DNA of 46,976 nucleotides from Acetobacteraceae bacterium (GCA_009693865.1 SHWL01000016.1:1-46976), one strand, 5' to 3'; shown: positions 34,742 through 44,068, counted from the stretch's first letter. The notes: a model not told the origin generated them from the letters alone. Program-made: numbers and translations.

Positions 34742-35129
34742 GCCGCATCTCGCCCTTGAAGGCATGGATCAACTCGCGACGGCGGAACCGCCACCCTTCA
34801 GTCGTGCGAACCAATCGATCCGAGTAAGAGCCGCAAACCGAGGGCACGGGACCGTCGGGGCCTTCCACCATCACCAGATAATTCGATTTCGCGGTTGCCT
34901 CATCGCCGGTCACCGCGATCACCGAATTCATCACGTAATGCATGCGTTTCGGCGACGGCGGCACGGATTCCAGGAGCCACTCGGCGATAGCGGCCTGACC
35001 GCGGGCCGAGCGGTAGGGCGCGAGCCACTCGCCGTCGCCGGCGAACAACGCGGCGAGTTCGGTGAACCGTCCCTCGTCCATGTGGAAGCAATACAGGTGC
35101 AACAGTTCCCGAATCGCATCCTTATCCAT
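34728..35129 (-). CDS. SnoaL-like (NTF2-fold) protein, downstream of pdxA
   Basis: A 133-residue NTF2-like protein beginning [20 protein letters not shown]. It has [20 protein letters not shown] and a C-terminal [13 protein letters not shown] typical of SnoaL_4-type proteins, often placed with ring-hydroxylating oxygenase or steroid isomerase families. The start has GAGGAG 6-11 bases upstream, inside the 3' end of pdxA (8-base overlap), so translation is probably coupled. Confidence 0.85.
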   Translation of the reverse strand: MDKDAIRELLHLYCFHMDEGRFTELAALFAGDGEWLAPYRSARGQAAIAEWLLESVPPSPKRMHYVMNSVIAVTGDEATAKSNYLVMVEGPDGPVPSVCGSYSDRLVRTTEGWRFRRRELIHAFKGEMRLTLP

Positions 35130-36114
35130 TCCGGCTCCTCGCGAGGTCCGCGGCGAGGGCAATGGCGGCGATCAGGCTCGACGGGTCGGCCACGCCCTTC
35201 CCCGCAATGTCATAGGCCGTGCCGTGATCGGGGGAGGTGCGCGCGATCGGCAAGCCCAACGTGACGTTGACGCCGTGGTCCATGTCCAACGTTTTGAGCG
35301 GGATCAAGGCCTGGTCGTGATACATGCAAATCGCGACGTCGTAACGTTGCCGTGCCGCGGGGGTGAACATCGTGTCCGGTGGCCAGGGACCGGTGACGTC
35401 GATCCCCTCGGCCCGCAGCGTATTGATCGCGGGCTGGATGAGGGTGGTTTCTTCATCGCCCAGAGCGCCTTGCTCGCCGGCGTGGGGGTTCAGGCCGGCG
35501 ATCGCCAGCCGCGGCGTGGCCAGGCCAAAATCCCGGCCCAGAGCCGCGGCCGTGGTCCTGGCGGCGTCGACGATCATCTTCGTTGTCAGCATGGCGATCG
35601 AGGCGCGCAACGACGCATGCACGGTTACCGGCACGACGCGCAAATGCGGGCTGACCAGCATCATGATTTGCTGACCGGCTGCCCCCGTCAGCGCGGCGAG
35701 GAACTCGGTGTGCCCGGGATAGTGGAAGCCTGCCTGATACAAGGCCGCTTTGTTGATCGGGTTGGTAACCATCGCGCCGGTTTCGCCCGTCAGGCAAAGC
35801 GCGGCCGCGCGTTCGATCGAGGCGACGATGGCGGCGGCGTTGGCGGGATTGGGCTTCCCGTGGATCGCCGGTTCCGCCAGCCGGACCGGAAGGACGGGAA
35901 GCGCGTCGGCGAAGATCGACGTGGCGTCGGCGGCGCGGTTCACCAGCCGAATGGGCACGTCCAGGCCCAAAGTTCTGGCGAGGGCGGCGAGACGCTCCGG
36001 GTCATCCAGCGCGACCAACGTTTGGCCACGCCCGCGAAGGGCCAGCCAGGCGCGGAGGGTGAGTTCCCCGCCGATCCCGGCCGGGTCCCCCATCGTGAGA
36101 GCGATTGGGCGCAT
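35122..36114 (-). CDS. pdxA: 4-hydroxythreonine-4-phosphate dehydrogenase
   Basis: Catalyses the NAD-dependent oxidation of 4-phosphohydroxy-L-threonine in the DXP-dependent pyridoxal phosphate pathway. The 330-residue protein has [12 protein letters not shown] at its start, the metal-ligand regions GHTEFLA and [26 protein letters not shown] and [14 protein letters not shown]. It is not with surA/ksgA as in enterobacteria. A copy of the lpd 3' end abuts it upstream, and a duplicate of its own first codons sits 1.46 kb upstream (37476-37577), showing that it originally followed lpd directly. Confidence 0.95.
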   Translation of the reverse strand: MRPIALTMGDPAGIGGELTLRAWLALRGRGQTLVALDDPERLAALARTLGLDVPIRLVNRAADATSIFADALPVLPVRLAEPAIHGKPNPANAAAIVASIERAAALCLTGETGAMVTNPINKAALYQAGFHYPGHTEFLAALTGAAGQQIMMLVSPHLRVVPVTVHASLRASIAMLTTKMIVDAARTTAAALGRDFGLATPRLAIAGLNPHAGEQGALGDEETTLIQPAINTLRAEGIDVTGPWPPDTMFTPAARQRYDVAICMYHDQALIPLKTLDMDHGVNVTLGLPIARTSPDHGTAYDIAGKGVADPSSLIAAIALAADLARSRNG

Positions 36115-36201
36115 GCGTCAGATATGCAACGCCCGGCCCTCGACCGCCAGAGCGGCTTCCTTCACGGTCTCATTCAGGCTCGGGTCGGTATGGCAGGTGC
36201 G
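36041..36201. repeat. Direct repeat R1 (pdxA 5' end plus lpd 3' end)
   Basis: Bases 36083-36201 align without gaps to 37546-37664 with 10 differences in 119 (my count), and 36041-36082 align to 37515-37545 with about an 11-base gap. The repeat spans the junction lpd stop, 3 bases, pdxA start. It marks the left border of the low-GC island. Confidence 0.9.
36118..36201 (-). pseudogene. Duplicate lpd 3'-end remnant
   Basis: Read on the - strand this gives a C-terminus very similar to that of lpd ([20 protein letters not shown] then stop), without the rest of the gene. It differs from the intact copy at several bases, so it is not a very recent exact duplication. Confidence 0.85.
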
Positions 36202-36211
36202 AACCAAATCG

Positions 36212-36544
36212 TCAGGCCAACCCGTTGCGGTCCGGGGCCCCTGGAGCATCCATCCGCAGAGAGGACACGATGTCCGAAGTTATACCTCTGTATATTCTCG
36301 TTATCACGCCGCTGTCCCGGGCCACGACTCTTATTTCCATAATATGATTGCACACATGAAAATGCCATAGGTCCATCGCAACCGATCTTCCCACCGGAAT
36401 AGATTGCCACTGAAGATTTGAAACGAAATCCCGGAGACACGCGAGTTCGGGGCCGCTCCGGACCGTTCGAAGATATTCACCAACTCTCAGGTCAACGCTC
36501 AGGTGAGGAAGGGGACCGAACCTGAACTTCAGCGTCCCAGACAT
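36212..36544 (-). CDS. Hypothetical protein, third gene of the island (toxin candidate)
   Basis: A 110-residue protein I do not recognise. Visible parts are [15 protein letters not shown], a central [13 protein letters not shown] helix, and [19 protein letters not shown] followed by GVITRIYRG. This is a beta-rich ending loosely like RelE/HigB-type folds, but I cannot claim homology. The ATG has GGGGAGATAG immediately upstream and follows the stop of the Phd-like gene with no gap. The antitoxin-like gene then toxin-sized gene order is the usual type II arrangement. Its C-terminus ends 10 bases from direct repeat R1, so it could be altered by the insertion. Confidence 0.6.
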   Translation of the reverse strand: MSGTLKFRFGPLPHLSVDLRVGEYLRTVRSGPELACLRDFVSNLQWQSIPVGRSVAMDLWHFHVCNHIMEIRVVARDSGVITRIYRGITSDIVSSLRMDAPGAPDRNGLA

Positions 36545-37108
36545 CTATCTCCCCCCGATACCGAAAGCCTCTTCCACACTTTCCACGTTGAAACCCATGT
36601 CGGCGGGCTCATGTAGAAGTTCTTCTAAACGCTCAGGGTCACGGGCGATCATGGCCGCCGAGGTCAGAAGCTCGTACTCATCTCGTGACAATAGCACGGC
36701 CAATACCTCTTTGCTCGGGCCATGCATCACAAAGGACATTCCCGTCGCGGAGGTGCCATTCAGCAAGCGCCGCAACATGACACTTTCAGCCTCCGAAGCC
36801 TCAGTGAGGGAGACACCCATGGCATCGGAGGAGACCGAGACTATTTTGAATTCTTGTGAACTTCGATCCACGGATCTTAGCGGGAATGCCCATGAAGGCA
36901 GCCATTCACGGTGCCGCGCCATCCAGAATACGCAAAACACCTCGCAGGCCAGTACTGCGATGATCCACCCGCCGCCATTTCCCAGGCCAGCGATGCCGAT
37001 AAACGCCTGCCCAGCGAACAGCGCTATCGTAAAATACACGGAAAGCCGGACGGCGAGCGATCGCGGCAATCCAGATGGTGTCAGGTTGAGTCCGTGTGTC
37101 GTGCTCAT
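36545..37108 (-). CDS. Membrane-anchored protein with Phd/YefM-like domain
   Basis: A 187-residue protein with two parts. Residues about 20-65 form two transmembrane helices (YFTIALFAGQAFIGIAGLG and WIIAVLACEVFCVFWMA). Residues about 98-166 match the Phd/YefM antitoxin plan: VSLTEASEAESVMLRRLL, then SFVMHGPSKEVLAVLLSRDEYELL and DPERLEELLHE. Phd antitoxins are normally soluble, about 80 residues, and bind DNA with the N-terminal half and the toxin with the C-terminal part, so tethering to the membrane is unusual. The ATG at 37108 overlaps the upstream stop (ATGA) and the stop abuts the next gene. The Phd match is by eye, moderately confident. Confidence 0.65.
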   Translation of the reverse strand: MSTTHGLNLTPSGLPRSLAVRLSVYFTIALFAGQAFIGIAGLGNGGGWIIAVLACEVFCVFWMARHREWLPSWAFPLRSVDRSSQEFKIVSVSSDAMGVSLTEASEAESVMLRRLLNGTSATGMSFVMHGPSKEVLAVLLSRDEYELLTSAAMIARDPERLEELLHEPADMGFNVESVEEAFGIGGR

Positions 37109-37380
37109 AGCGGCCGCTTTCCCGTCAGAACCCCGATCATCTCCCATAACCCATACACCGCGATCACCAGCACCATCGCCAGATCGACGGTCTGAAACAG
37201 ATACTCAAGCGGCCAGCGACCATAAATGAGCATTGTTTTCCCACCACCGAGAGCTTCGATCAGGTGTTCCAGACCCCACATGCAGGTCACGGTCACGGCG
37301 CCGAGGCATGCATGGCCCACCATGATCGCCGCAGCGTCCAAAACACGGGTTGCATACAGAATGTATTTCTCTTTCTCCAT
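37105..37380 (-). CDS. Small two-TM membrane protein, first gene of the island
   Basis: A 91-residue hydrophobic protein with two predicted transmembrane helices, about 13-37 (AAAIMVGHACLGAVTVTCMW) and 58-83 (PLEYLFQTVDLAMVLVIAVYG), joined by a short Gly-rich loop. The size and form recall YqhA/DUF-type small membrane proteins, but I make no family claim. Its stop overlaps the ATG of the Phd-like gene. Confidence 0.6.
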   Translation of the reverse strand: MEKEKYILYATRVLDAAAIMVGHACLGAVTVTCMWGLEHLIEALGGGKTMLIYGRWPLEYLFQTVDLAMVLVIAVYGLWEMIGVLTGKRPL

Positions 37381-37475
37381 GATCCGTTCGGGTGCTTCAT
37401 GATCTCCGTACGGCCACGATAACTCACTTCCTCATCCAGGGACACTATTGCCTCAGCGCCAGCGGCTGGTCAGAA

Positions 37476-37577
37476 TCATCCGCGACGGCGAGGCACGGCC
37501 TGAAGGCGCATGCGGCCAGCCAGGCGCGGAGAGTGGGGTCCGAACGGGTCCCCCATCGTGAGAGCGATTGGGCGCAT
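37476..37577 (-). pseudogene. Duplicate pdxA 5'-end remnant
   Basis: Read on the - strand, the frame starts with the same first 11 residues as PdxA ([11 protein letters not shown]) and then diverges through a small deletion that is not a multiple of three. It stops after 33 codons. It is the pdxA half of direct repeat R2. Confidence 0.85.
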
Positions 37578-37664
37578 GGGTCAGATATGCAACGCCCGGC
37601 CCTCGACCGCCAGAGCGGCCTCCTTCACAGCCTCATTCAGGCTGGGATGCGCGTGGCAGGTGCG
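37515..37664. repeat. Direct repeat R2 (pdxA 5' end plus lpd 3' end)
   Basis: The partner of R1, forming the right border of the island. Here the lpd end belongs to the intact gene and the pdxA end is the decayed copy. R1 has the reverse arrangement. Confidence 0.9.
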
Positions 37665-38963
37665 GGCCACGTCCTCCGACGAGGCCCCGAATTCCATCGC
37701 GATGGCGAGTTCGGCGATCAGCGTGCCCGCGTCAGGGCCCAGAATGTGGGCACCAAGAAGCCGGTCGGTGGTCTTGTCGGCCAACAGTTTCACGAAGCCG
37801 TCGGTGTCGCCCATTGCACGGGCGCGGCCATTGGCGGTGAAGGGGAATTTGCCAACGTTGTATGCGATGCCCGCGGCTTTGAGTTCTTCCTCGGTCTGGC
37901 CGACCGAGGCGATCTCGGGCCAGGTGTAGACCACGCCGGGAATGACGGCATAGTTCACATGTCCCGCTTTGCCGGCGAGACGTTCGGCCAAAGCAACGCC
38001 TTCGTCCTCGGCCTTATGGGCGAGCATCGGACCGGCGATGGCATCGCCGATGGCATAAATACCGGGAATGTTGGTGGCGAAACGACCGTCGGTGCGGATG
38101 CGGCCGCGTTCGTCCAGCGCGACATCGGGCCCGACTCCTTCCAGCCAGGGACGGCGCCCAATCGCGAGCAAAACGACATCGGCGGCGATTTGTTCGGACG
38201 CGCCGCCGCTGGCGGGTTCCACGGTCAGGGTGACCCTGGTTTCGTTGGTCACGGCGCCGGTGACTTTGGCACCGAGGCGGAATGCCAGACCCTGCCTGGC
38301 CAGAACCCGCCGCGCGGCAGTGGCCAGTTCGCTGTCCATTCCAGGCAGAATCCGGTCGAGAAACTCAATGACCGTCACGCGCGCGCCCAATCGGCGCCAG
38401 ACACTGCCGAGTTCCAACCCGATCACGCCGGCACCGATCACCACCAAATGTTCCGGCACTTTGTCGAGTTCCAGCGCCCCGGTGGAGGTGACGATGCGTT
38501 TCTCGTCGACTTCGACACCGCGGAGCGGAGTCGATTCACTACCGGTGGCGATGACAATGTGCTTCGTTTCATACTCGGTGCCATCGACATCTACCTTGCC
38601 GGCGGCGGCGATCCGTCCGGTGCCTTTCAACCATGCGATCTTGTTTTTCCGGAACAGGAACTCGACGCCCTTGACGTTGGCGCCAACCACATCGGCTTTG
38701 CGGGCCTGCATCTTCGCGAGATCGAGTTTGATATCGCCGATCACGATACCATGCTCCGCCAGTCCGTGCCCGGCTTTTTCAAAATTCTCCGACGAATGCA
38801 ACAATGCTTTCGACGGGATGCAGCCGACGTTGAGGCAGGTGCCGCCAAGGGTTTCGCGCTTTTCGACGCACGCGACTTTCAGGCCAAGTTGCGCCGCGCG
38901 AATGGCGCAAACATAGCCACCGGGTCCGGAGCCGATGACGATGACGTCGAAGGAGTCGGGCAT
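37581..38963 (-). CDS. lpd: Dihydrolipoyl dehydrogenase (E3)
   Basis: The E3 component that reoxidises the lipoyl groups of 2-oxoglutarate dehydrogenase (and perhaps other complexes) with NAD. The 460-residue protein has FAD motif VIGSGPGGYVCA (10-20), redox-active Cys43 and Cys48 in GGTCLNVGCIPSK, the NAD motif VVIGAGVIGLELGSVW, a second FAD contact GIYAIGDAIAGPMLAHKAEDEG and the C-terminal active-site HAHPSLNE from the partner subunit. It starts one base before the 34-codon VOC relic's stop region, downstream of sucB in the same direction. Confidence 0.97.
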   Translation of the reverse strand: MPDSFDVIVIGSGPGGYVCAIRAAQLGLKVACVEKRETLGGTCLNVGCIPSKALLHSSENFEKAGHGLAEHGIVIGDIKLDLAKMQARKADVVGANVKGVEFLFRKNKIAWLKGTGRIAAAGKVDVDGTEYETKHIVIATGSESTPLRGVEVDEKRIVTSTGALELDKVPEHLVVIGAGVIGLELGSVWRRLGARVTVIEFLDRILPGMDSELATAARRVLARQGLAFRLGAKVTGAVTNETRVTLTVEPASGGASEQIAADVVLLAIGRRPWLEGVGPDVALDERGRIRTDGRFATNIPGIYAIGDAIAGPMLAHKAEDEGVALAERLAGKAGHVNYAVIPGVVYTWPEIASVGQTEEELKAAGIAYNVGKFPFTANGRARAMGDTDGFVKLLADKTTDRLLGAHILGPDAGTLIAELAIAMEFGASSEDVARTCHAHPSLNEAVKEAALAVEGRALHI

Positions 38964-39068
38964 TCAGGCCTCCTCCGCGTGGCAGACGGCCTCGAGGTGC
39001 CGTCCGTCATGGTCAAACATCGCGGTGTGGAACGCGCGGGTTTTGGTGAATCCAATATGATCGAACAT
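38964..39068 (-). pseudogene. 34-codon VOC/glyoxalase relic between sucB and lpd
   Basis: An intact frame of 34 residues fills the sucB-lpd gap exactly: it begins 2 bases after the sucB stop codon and its TGA directly precedes the lpd ATG. It starts MFDHIGF and a few residues later reads RAF, like the N-terminus of VOC (glyoxalase/bleomycin-resistance) proteins. It ends MFDHDGRHLEAVCHAEEA, like their C-terminus (typically DPDGHNIEAVCH). The middle, about 90 residues, is missing in frame. This is the scar of a VOC gene once in the operon, possibly kept for its GGAGG, which serves as the lpd ribosome-binding site. Confidence 0.75.
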
Positions 39069-39070
39069 GA

Positions 39071-40360
39071 TCAGATATCCAATAACAGCCGGCGCGGATC
39101 CTCGACACCTTCCTTGACCCGGACCAGGAACGACACGGCTTCCTTCCCGTCCACGATCCGGTGGTCGTACGACACCGCGAGATACATCATAGGCCTGATC
39201 TCGACCTTGCCGCCGATGGCCATCGGCCGTTCCTGGATCTTGTGCATGCCCAGGATGGCGGATTGGGGTGGATTGAGAATCGGCGTGGACATCAAAGACC
39301 CGTAGACGCCGCCGTTGGTGATGCTGAACGTGCCGCCGGTCAGATCGTCCAGTTTCAGGCCGCCGTCACGGGCCTTTTTTCCGTAGTCGGCGATCGCCCC
39401 CTCGATCCCCGCGAAGCTCAGTCTGTCGGCGTCGCGGATCACCGGCACGACCAGACCCGCGGCACCGCCAACCGCGATGCCCATATTGACGAAATTTTTG
39501 TAAACGATGTCGTCGCCGTCGATCTCGGCGTTGACGGCGGGGAATTCCTTCAGCGCCACACAACAGGCACGGACGAAGACGCTCATGAAGCCCAGGCGGA
39601 CGCCTTTGTGTTTCCTTTCGAAGGCGTCGCGATATTCGTTGCGCAATGCCATGACGGCGGTCATGTCCACCTCATTGAAGGTGGTCAGCATCGCGGCGTT
39701 GTTCTGAGCTTCCTTGAGCCGCGCGGCGATGGTGCGGCGCAGGCGCGTCATTTTCACGCGTTGCTCGCGCGGATCCTCCGTCCTGGCTGGCGCGGGTCTC
39801 GTTGGAGCCACGGGGGCCGGCGCGGGCCGGTTCAGAAAAGCCAGTACGTCGCCCTTGGTGATCCGTCCGTCCTTGCCCGATCCGGGACCGGCGGCGGTGG
39901 CGGCCACCGCATGCTCCTCGATCAACCGCGCCGCGGCCGGAAGCGGATCATGGCCGGCCTGGATCGGCGCCATCACCTCGATAACCGGCGCCGCTATCGG
40001 GACCGCGAGAGGGGCGGCGGGACGGGCAACAGGGCCAAGCGGCCGAGGCGGCGGGTTGATCCCGGCCGGCGGGTTCGCGGCGGGACGAGGCGCGGTCGGG
40101 AGCGGACGGGCAACCGCCGAAGCATCGCCGTCCAGCATGCCCAAAAGGGCGCCGACCTCGACCTCGCTGCCTTCGGGGAAGTTGATCGCGGTCAGCACAC
40201 CGGCGGAGGGGGCAGTGACCTCGACGGTCACCTTGTCGGTTTCCAGTTCGACGAGGGCCTCGTCGGCCGCGACGGCATCTCCGGGTTGTTTGATCCAACG
40301 CGCGATCGTGGCGCTGGTCACGCTTTCGCCAAGGGTGGGGACTTTGATTTCGGTTGCCAT
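39071..40360 (-). CDS. sucB: 2-oxoglutarate dehydrogenase E2, dihydrolipoyl succinyltransferase
   Basis: The E2 core enzyme transfers succinyl from the E1-bound intermediate to CoA. The 429-residue protein has a lipoyl domain (2-75) with modified Lys43 in [11 protein letters not shown] and a Pro/Ala-rich hinge. A peripheral-subunit-binding domain lies at about 150-190 ([12 protein letters not shown]), and the C-terminal catalytic domain carries the active-site [13 protein letters not shown]. The ATG at 40360 is set by the lipoyl domain start; the frame continues into the sucA end but is unsupported. It lies 13 bases after the sucA stop. Confidence 0.97.
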   Translation of the reverse strand: MATEIKVPTLGESVTSATIARWIKQPGDAVAADEALVELETDKVTVEVTAPSAGVLTAINFPEGSEVEVGALLGMLDGDASAVARPLPTAPRPAANPPAGINPPPRPLGPVARPAAPLAVPIAAPVIEVMAPIQAGHDPLPAAARLIEEHAVAATAAGPGSGKDGRITKGDVLAFLNRPAPAPVAPTRPAPARTEDPREQRVKMTRLRRTIAARLKEAQNNAAMLTTFNEVDMTAVMALRNEYRDAFERKHKGVRLGFMSVFVRACCVALKEFPAVNAEIDGDDIVYKNFVNMGIAVGGAAGLVVPVIRDADRLSFAGIEGAIADYGKKARDGGLKLDDLTGGTFSITNGGVYGSLMSTPILNPPQSAILGMHKIQERPMAIGGKVEIRPMMYLAVSYDHRIVDGKEAVSFLVRVKEGVEDPRRLLLDI

Positions 40361-40373
40361 CGAGCGGTTGTCC

Positions 40374-43217
40374 TTAACCCAGACCGAGGGCGGTCGTGAC
40401 GAGACGTGCCTGCTGCGCCATATGCACGCGCGCCTGGCCGGTCGCCGGGCTTGCCGCCGCCTCGCGCCCAACATAGGCCGGGCGGTTGGCTTTCATTTCC
40501 AGCCGGTGCAACGCTTTCTCGATCCGGCGATCGACAAAGCTCCAGGCGCCCATGTTCTCGGGCTCCTCCTGACACCAGACGACATCGGCGTTGATGTAAG
40601 GTTTCAGAATTCGCCCCAGCGTGTTTTCCGGGAAGGGATACATCTGCTCCAACCTGACGATGGCGATATCGTCGATATTCTTCGCCCGCCGCTCCTGTAA
40701 CAGATCATAGTAGACCTTGCCGCTGCATATCACGACGCGGCGCACCCGCTCGGCTTGGGCGAGTTCATCGATTTCCGGGATCACGAACTGGAAGCGGCTG
40801 CCTTCGGTCATGCCGGACAGCGGCGAGACCGCCAGCTTGTGACGCAGCAGCGACTTTGGCGTGAACAGGATCAGCGGTTTGCGAAAGTTGCGGTGCAGTT
40901 GGCGGCGCAGCGCGTGGAAGTAATTCGCGGGCGTCGTCAGATTGCAAACCCACATGTTCCGCTCGGCGCATAACTGCAAATATCGCTCGATCCGCGCGGA
41001 GGAGTGTTCCGGTCCCTGCCCTTCGTAGCCATGCGGCAGCAACATCACAAGGCCGGACATGCGCAGCCATTTGGTTTCGCCCGACGCGATGAACTGATCG
41101 ATAATTACCTGCGCGCCGTTGGCGAAGTCGCCGAACTGGCCTTCCCACAGTACCAAAGTCCGCGGGTCGGCCAACGAGTAACCGTATTCGAACCCCAGCA
41201 CGCCCGCTTCCGACAGCAACGAGTTGTAAATCTCGATCTTCGCCTGATCTTGCCGGATATTGTTCACCGGTACGTATTCGTATTGATTGGTCTGATCGAT
41301 CAGGAAGGCATGTCGCTGACTGAATGTGCCGCGCTGGCAATCTTCGCCCGACAACCGGATGCGGCTGCCCTCCAACAGCAAGGATCCAAAGGCCAGGGCC
41401 TCACCGGTAGCCCAGTCGATGCCCTCGCCGGTGTCGATCATGGCTTGTTTGGCTTCAAGCTGGCGGGCGATTTTCGGATTGAGATCGAACCCGGCGGGTA
41501 TACGCGCGAGAGCCACGCCAATTTGCTTCAACACTGTTTCCGGAACGGCGGTCGCCTCCTCGGTATGTTCGAACTCCTGCTCAGCCGCGGTGAAGCCAGA
41601 CCAATGGCCTTCCAACCAATCCGCTTTGTTGGGTTTGTAGGATTTCGCGGCGGCGTTGGCATCTTCGAGCGTTTTCGCGAAATCGTCGCAAAGCGCCTGG
41701 GATTCAGCGGCGGGGACGACTCCCTCAACGGCGAGGCGTTCGGCGTACAGCGTGCGCGTGGTTTTCGTTTGGTTAATGGCACGATACATGATTGGCTGAG
41801 TGAAGGCTGGCTCGTCGGTTTCGTTATGGCCGTGGCGGCGGTAACAGACGATATCCAGCACAATGTCCGCGGCGAACCGCATGCGGAACTCGGCGGCCAT
41901 GTTGGCGCAGAAGATCACTGCTTCCGGATCGTCGCCGTTGACATGCAGGACCGGCGCCTGAATCGATTTCGCGACGTCCGTGCAATACAGGCCGGAGTAG
42001 GCGTGCGCCGGTACCGTGGTAAAGCCGATCTGATTGTTCACGATCAGATGGATCGTTCCGCCGGTGCGGTAGCCAATCAACTGGCTCATCGCCAGCGTTT
42101 CGTAAACAAGACCCTGCCCCGCGAAGGCGGCATCGCCGTGCATCAGGATCGCCATCACAGAGGCGCGGCGTTGGGTGTCGCCCGCCTGGTCCTGACGCGC
42201 CCGCACCTTGCCGATCACCACGGGATCGACCGCTTCCAGATGCGACGGATTGGGTTGCAGCGACATATGCACCATCGCGCCCGCGATTTCCTGATCCGTC
42301 GAGGTTCCCAGATGGTATTTCACATCGCCGGAGCCTTGGACATCATCGGGCTTGAAGCTTTCACCGCCGAATTCAGAGAATACCTGCGTCAGCGGTTTCT
42401 TGACCACGTTGACCAGCGTGTTCAGGCGGCCACGATGGGGCATGCCGATCGCGACTTCCCGCACACCCGCGCGGGCGGCGGTTTCGATGATGGCGTGGAT
42501 CGCGGGGATCGTGATCTCGCCCCCCTCCAGCCCGAAGCGCTTCGTGGTGACATAGCGCTTCTGACAAAACGCCTCGAATCCCTCCGCCTCGGTCAATTGC
42601 GCCAGAATGGTCCGCTTTTCGTTGGCTCCGAACGCGGTGAGCCAAGGGGCGCCCTCGACCTTGCGCTGAATCCATGATTTCTGGTCGGGATCCTGAATGT
42701 GCATGAATTCGACACCGATCGAGCCGCAATAGGTGTCGCGCAGAACCCGCATGATTTCTCGCGGACTCGCGGTTTCCAGTCCGAGCACATTGTCGATGAA
42801 GACCGGGCGATCGAGATCGGCGCTGGTAAAACCATAGGTACGCGGATCGAGTTCCGCGTGCGGCGCGGGAATTTGCAAGCCAAGCGGATCGAGCCGCGCC
42901 TCCAGATGCCCACGCACACGATAGGAGCGGATCAGCATCAGCGCCCGTAACGACGCGATGGTCGCGGCGCGCACCTGTTCGTTGGAGGGTACACCGGGCA
43001 ATGGCGCCGCGGCAGGAGGCCTGACCTCGTTCGGCGCCCAGGACGCACCGGCGACGTCGGCGAGGACCGCGCGGGCCTCATCGTCCATGACGTTGAACAG
43101 ATCGGCGAAACTCGGATCGACCGACCCTGGGCTGACCGCCCAACGAGCATATTGGTCGCCCAGAAACGCGGCATTTGCACCACTGAACGCCTGCGCCAGG
43201 ATGTCGACACCCGCCAT
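40374..43217 (-). CDS. sucA: 2-oxoglutarate dehydrogenase E1
   Basis: The thiamine diphosphate-dependent decarboxylase of the TCA cycle. The 947-residue length is typical. Recognised regions are [17 protein letters not shown] at the N-terminus, [15 protein letters not shown], the TPP-binding [17 protein letters not shown] with [35 protein letters not shown], and the C-terminal [18 protein letters not shown] plus [16 protein letters not shown]. It is the first gene of the sucA-sucB-lpd run. A hairpin terminator upstream separates it from DUF2852, so it should have its own promoter in the 200 bases before its start. Confidence 0.98.
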   Translation of the reverse strand: MAGVDILAQAFSGANAAFLGDQYARWAVSPGSVDPSFADLFNVMDDEARAVLADVAGASWAPNEVRPPAAAPLPGVPSNEQVRAATIASLRALMLIRSYRVRGHLEARLDPLGLQIPAPHAELDPRTYGFTSADLDRPVFIDNVLGLETASPREIMRVLRDTYCGSIGVEFMHIQDPDQKSWIQRKVEGAPWLTAFGANEKRTILAQLTEAEGFEAFCQKRYVTTKRFGLEGGEITIPAIHAIIETAARAGVREVAIGMPHRGRLNTLVNVVKKPLTQVFSEFGGESFKPDDVQGSGDVKYHLGTSTDQEIAGAMVHMSLQPNPSHLEAVDPVVIGKVRARQDQAGDTQRRASVMAILMHGDAAFAGQGLVYETLAMSQLIGYRTGGTIHLIVNNQIGFTTVPAHAYSGLYCTDVAKSIQAPVLHVNGDDPEAVIFCANMAAEFRMRFAADIVLDIVCYRRHGHNETDEPAFTQPIMYRAINQTKTTRTLYAERLAVEGVVPAAESQALCDDFAKTLEDANAAAKSYKPNKADWLEGHWSGFTAAEQEFEHTEEATAVPETVLKQIGVALARIPAGFDLNPKIARQLEAKQAMIDTGEGIDWATGEALAFGSLLLEGSRIRLSGEDCQRGTFSQRHAFLIDQTNQYEYVPVNNIRQDQAKIEIYNSLLSEAGVLGFEYGYSLADPRTLVLWEGQFGDFANGAQVIIDQFIASGETKWLRMSGLVMLLPHGYEGQGPEHSSARIERYLQLCAERNMWVCNLTTPANYFHALRRQLHRNFRKPLILFTPKSLLRHKLAVSPLSGMTEGSRFQFVIPEIDELAQAERVRRVVICSGKVYYDLLQERRAKNIDDIAIVRLEQMYPFPENTLGRILKPYINADVVWCQEEPENMGAWSFVDRRIEKALHRLEMKANRPAYVGREAAASPATGQARVHMAQQARLVTTALGLG

Positions 43218-43414
43218 TTGAGCCGTTTCCTCTCTGTTCGTGCCCAGTTCCTAACCAGACCCCGCGCCCGCCGAAAGCCCCCGCGAATATGCAAGGGTAC
43301 GTTCAGGTCGGCACGGTGCCATCCTCGCGCGTCGCCGCGAACATCCGGCGAAAATAATGCGTCGCGGGAGCGCGCCGAAGACCCGTGTACGCACCCTGAC
43401 AGGCCCGCACAAGC

Positions 43415-43452
43415 AAAAGGCGAGCCAGGGGTGTGAGCCCATGGCGCGCCTT
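43415..43452 (-). terminator. Terminator-like hairpin between DUF2852 and sucA
   Basis: On the - strand AAGGCG-CG-CCATGGG pairs with CCCCTGG-CT-CGCCTT around a 6-base loop, with internal mismatches, followed by TTGC (CGCCTTTTGC). It would end the DUF2852 transcript. The rest of the 300-base gap to sucA (43218-43414) shows no gene and presumably contains the sucA promoter. Confidence 0.5.
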
Positions 43453-43517
43453 CTGTCTATCGGAAACCTGTTACCGTGTTCTTAACGAGCGCGCGGCAGG
43501 TTTCGCCGGGGCGTCGA

Positions 43518-44033
43518 TCAACCGTGCGACGGCTGCTCGGGTGGGGTAGGGGGACGCGGTGTCTGGCGGCGCTCGGCCATGAACTGGTCGAACTCGGCCT
43601 TATCCTTGGCGAAGCGAAGACGCTCAAGGAAGGAGGAGAATTCGGTTTGTTCTTCCTCCAGGCGGCGGATTGTCTCGGCGCGGTAATCATCGAAGGCATG
43701 ATTGCCGCTGGTCTGGGCTTTGCGCTCGCCGCCGCACCAGTTGGCCCAGGGAGGCGTGATGGGCTGCCACTCGTTGTTGGCCTGACTCTGCCCGTTGGGG
43801 CCTTGCGACCAGCGAAGGCGGCGGCAACCAAGGCGGCCCGACGCAAGCAAAAATACCAGCACGGCGAGGCCGACCGGCCAGAACAGGGCAAAGCCGAGCA
43901 CCATGACGGCAATGCCGACCGGACGGCTCATGCCGGCGGGGTGCCAGAAGGGTGGTTGCGACCACGCCGGATTGCCCCAGGAGTGACCCCAGGCAGGATT
44001 TTGGTAGGATCGTGGGTTGGCGGCGGCGGACAT
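43518..44033 (-). CDS. DUF2852 membrane protein
   Basis: A 171-residue protein with a Trp/Pro/Gly-rich N-terminus (NPAWGHSWGNPAWSQPPFW), one transmembrane helix at about 40-66 (VGIAVMVLGFALFWPVGLAVLVFLLA), and a charged helical C-terminal part (FDDYRAETIRRLEEEQTEF, then RLRFAKDKAEFDQFMAERR). This is the alphaproteobacterial DUF2852 layout; function unknown. ATG 44033 is preferred over an ATG at 44045. Seventeen bases upstream lies a 19-bp palindrome identical in arms to the one at the tetR start, so it is probably controlled by that TetR. Confidence 0.8.
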   Translation of the reverse strand: MSAAANPRSYQNPAWGHSWGNPAWSQPPFWHPAGMSRPVGIAVMVLGFALFWPVGLAVLVFLLASGRLGCRRLRWSQGPNGQSQANNEWQPITPPWANWCGGERKAQTSGNHAFDDYRAETIRRLEEEQTEFSSFLERLRFAKDKAEFDQFMAERRQTPRPPTPPEQPSHG

Positions 44034-44049
44034 TGGGACCCTCATGTGA

Positions 44050-44068
44050 ATGTAAGATACATTTACAT
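44050..44068. promoter_or_regulatory. Operator upstream of DUF2852 gene
   Basis: ATGTAAG-ATACA-TTTACAT, a 19-bp near-palindrome, lies 17 bases upstream of the DUF2852 ATG. Both 7-base arms are identical to the arms of the site at 44742-44760 and the spacer has the same length, which is what a shared TetR-family operator would look like. Confidence 0.7.

Larger units (their letters stand above)
36202..37514. mobile_element. Low-GC three-gene island between lpd and pdxA
   Basis: The 1.3 kb between the two direct repeats has clearly lower GC than its surroundings (30 of 60 at 36541-36600 and 27 of 60 at 36841-36900 by my count). It holds three - strand genes in one overlapping or abutting operon. 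It carries no transposase or integrase, so movement was probably by homologous recombination in the flanks or with outside help. Confidence 0.75.

Noticed and set aside
39161..40399. Long + strand frame opposite sucB (412 codons)
   Set aside because: It is a GC-rich shadow of sucB; it has no motifs and is His/Arg/Gly-rich. Similar shadow frames opposite sucA, lpd and the GldG-like gene were rejected for the same reason.
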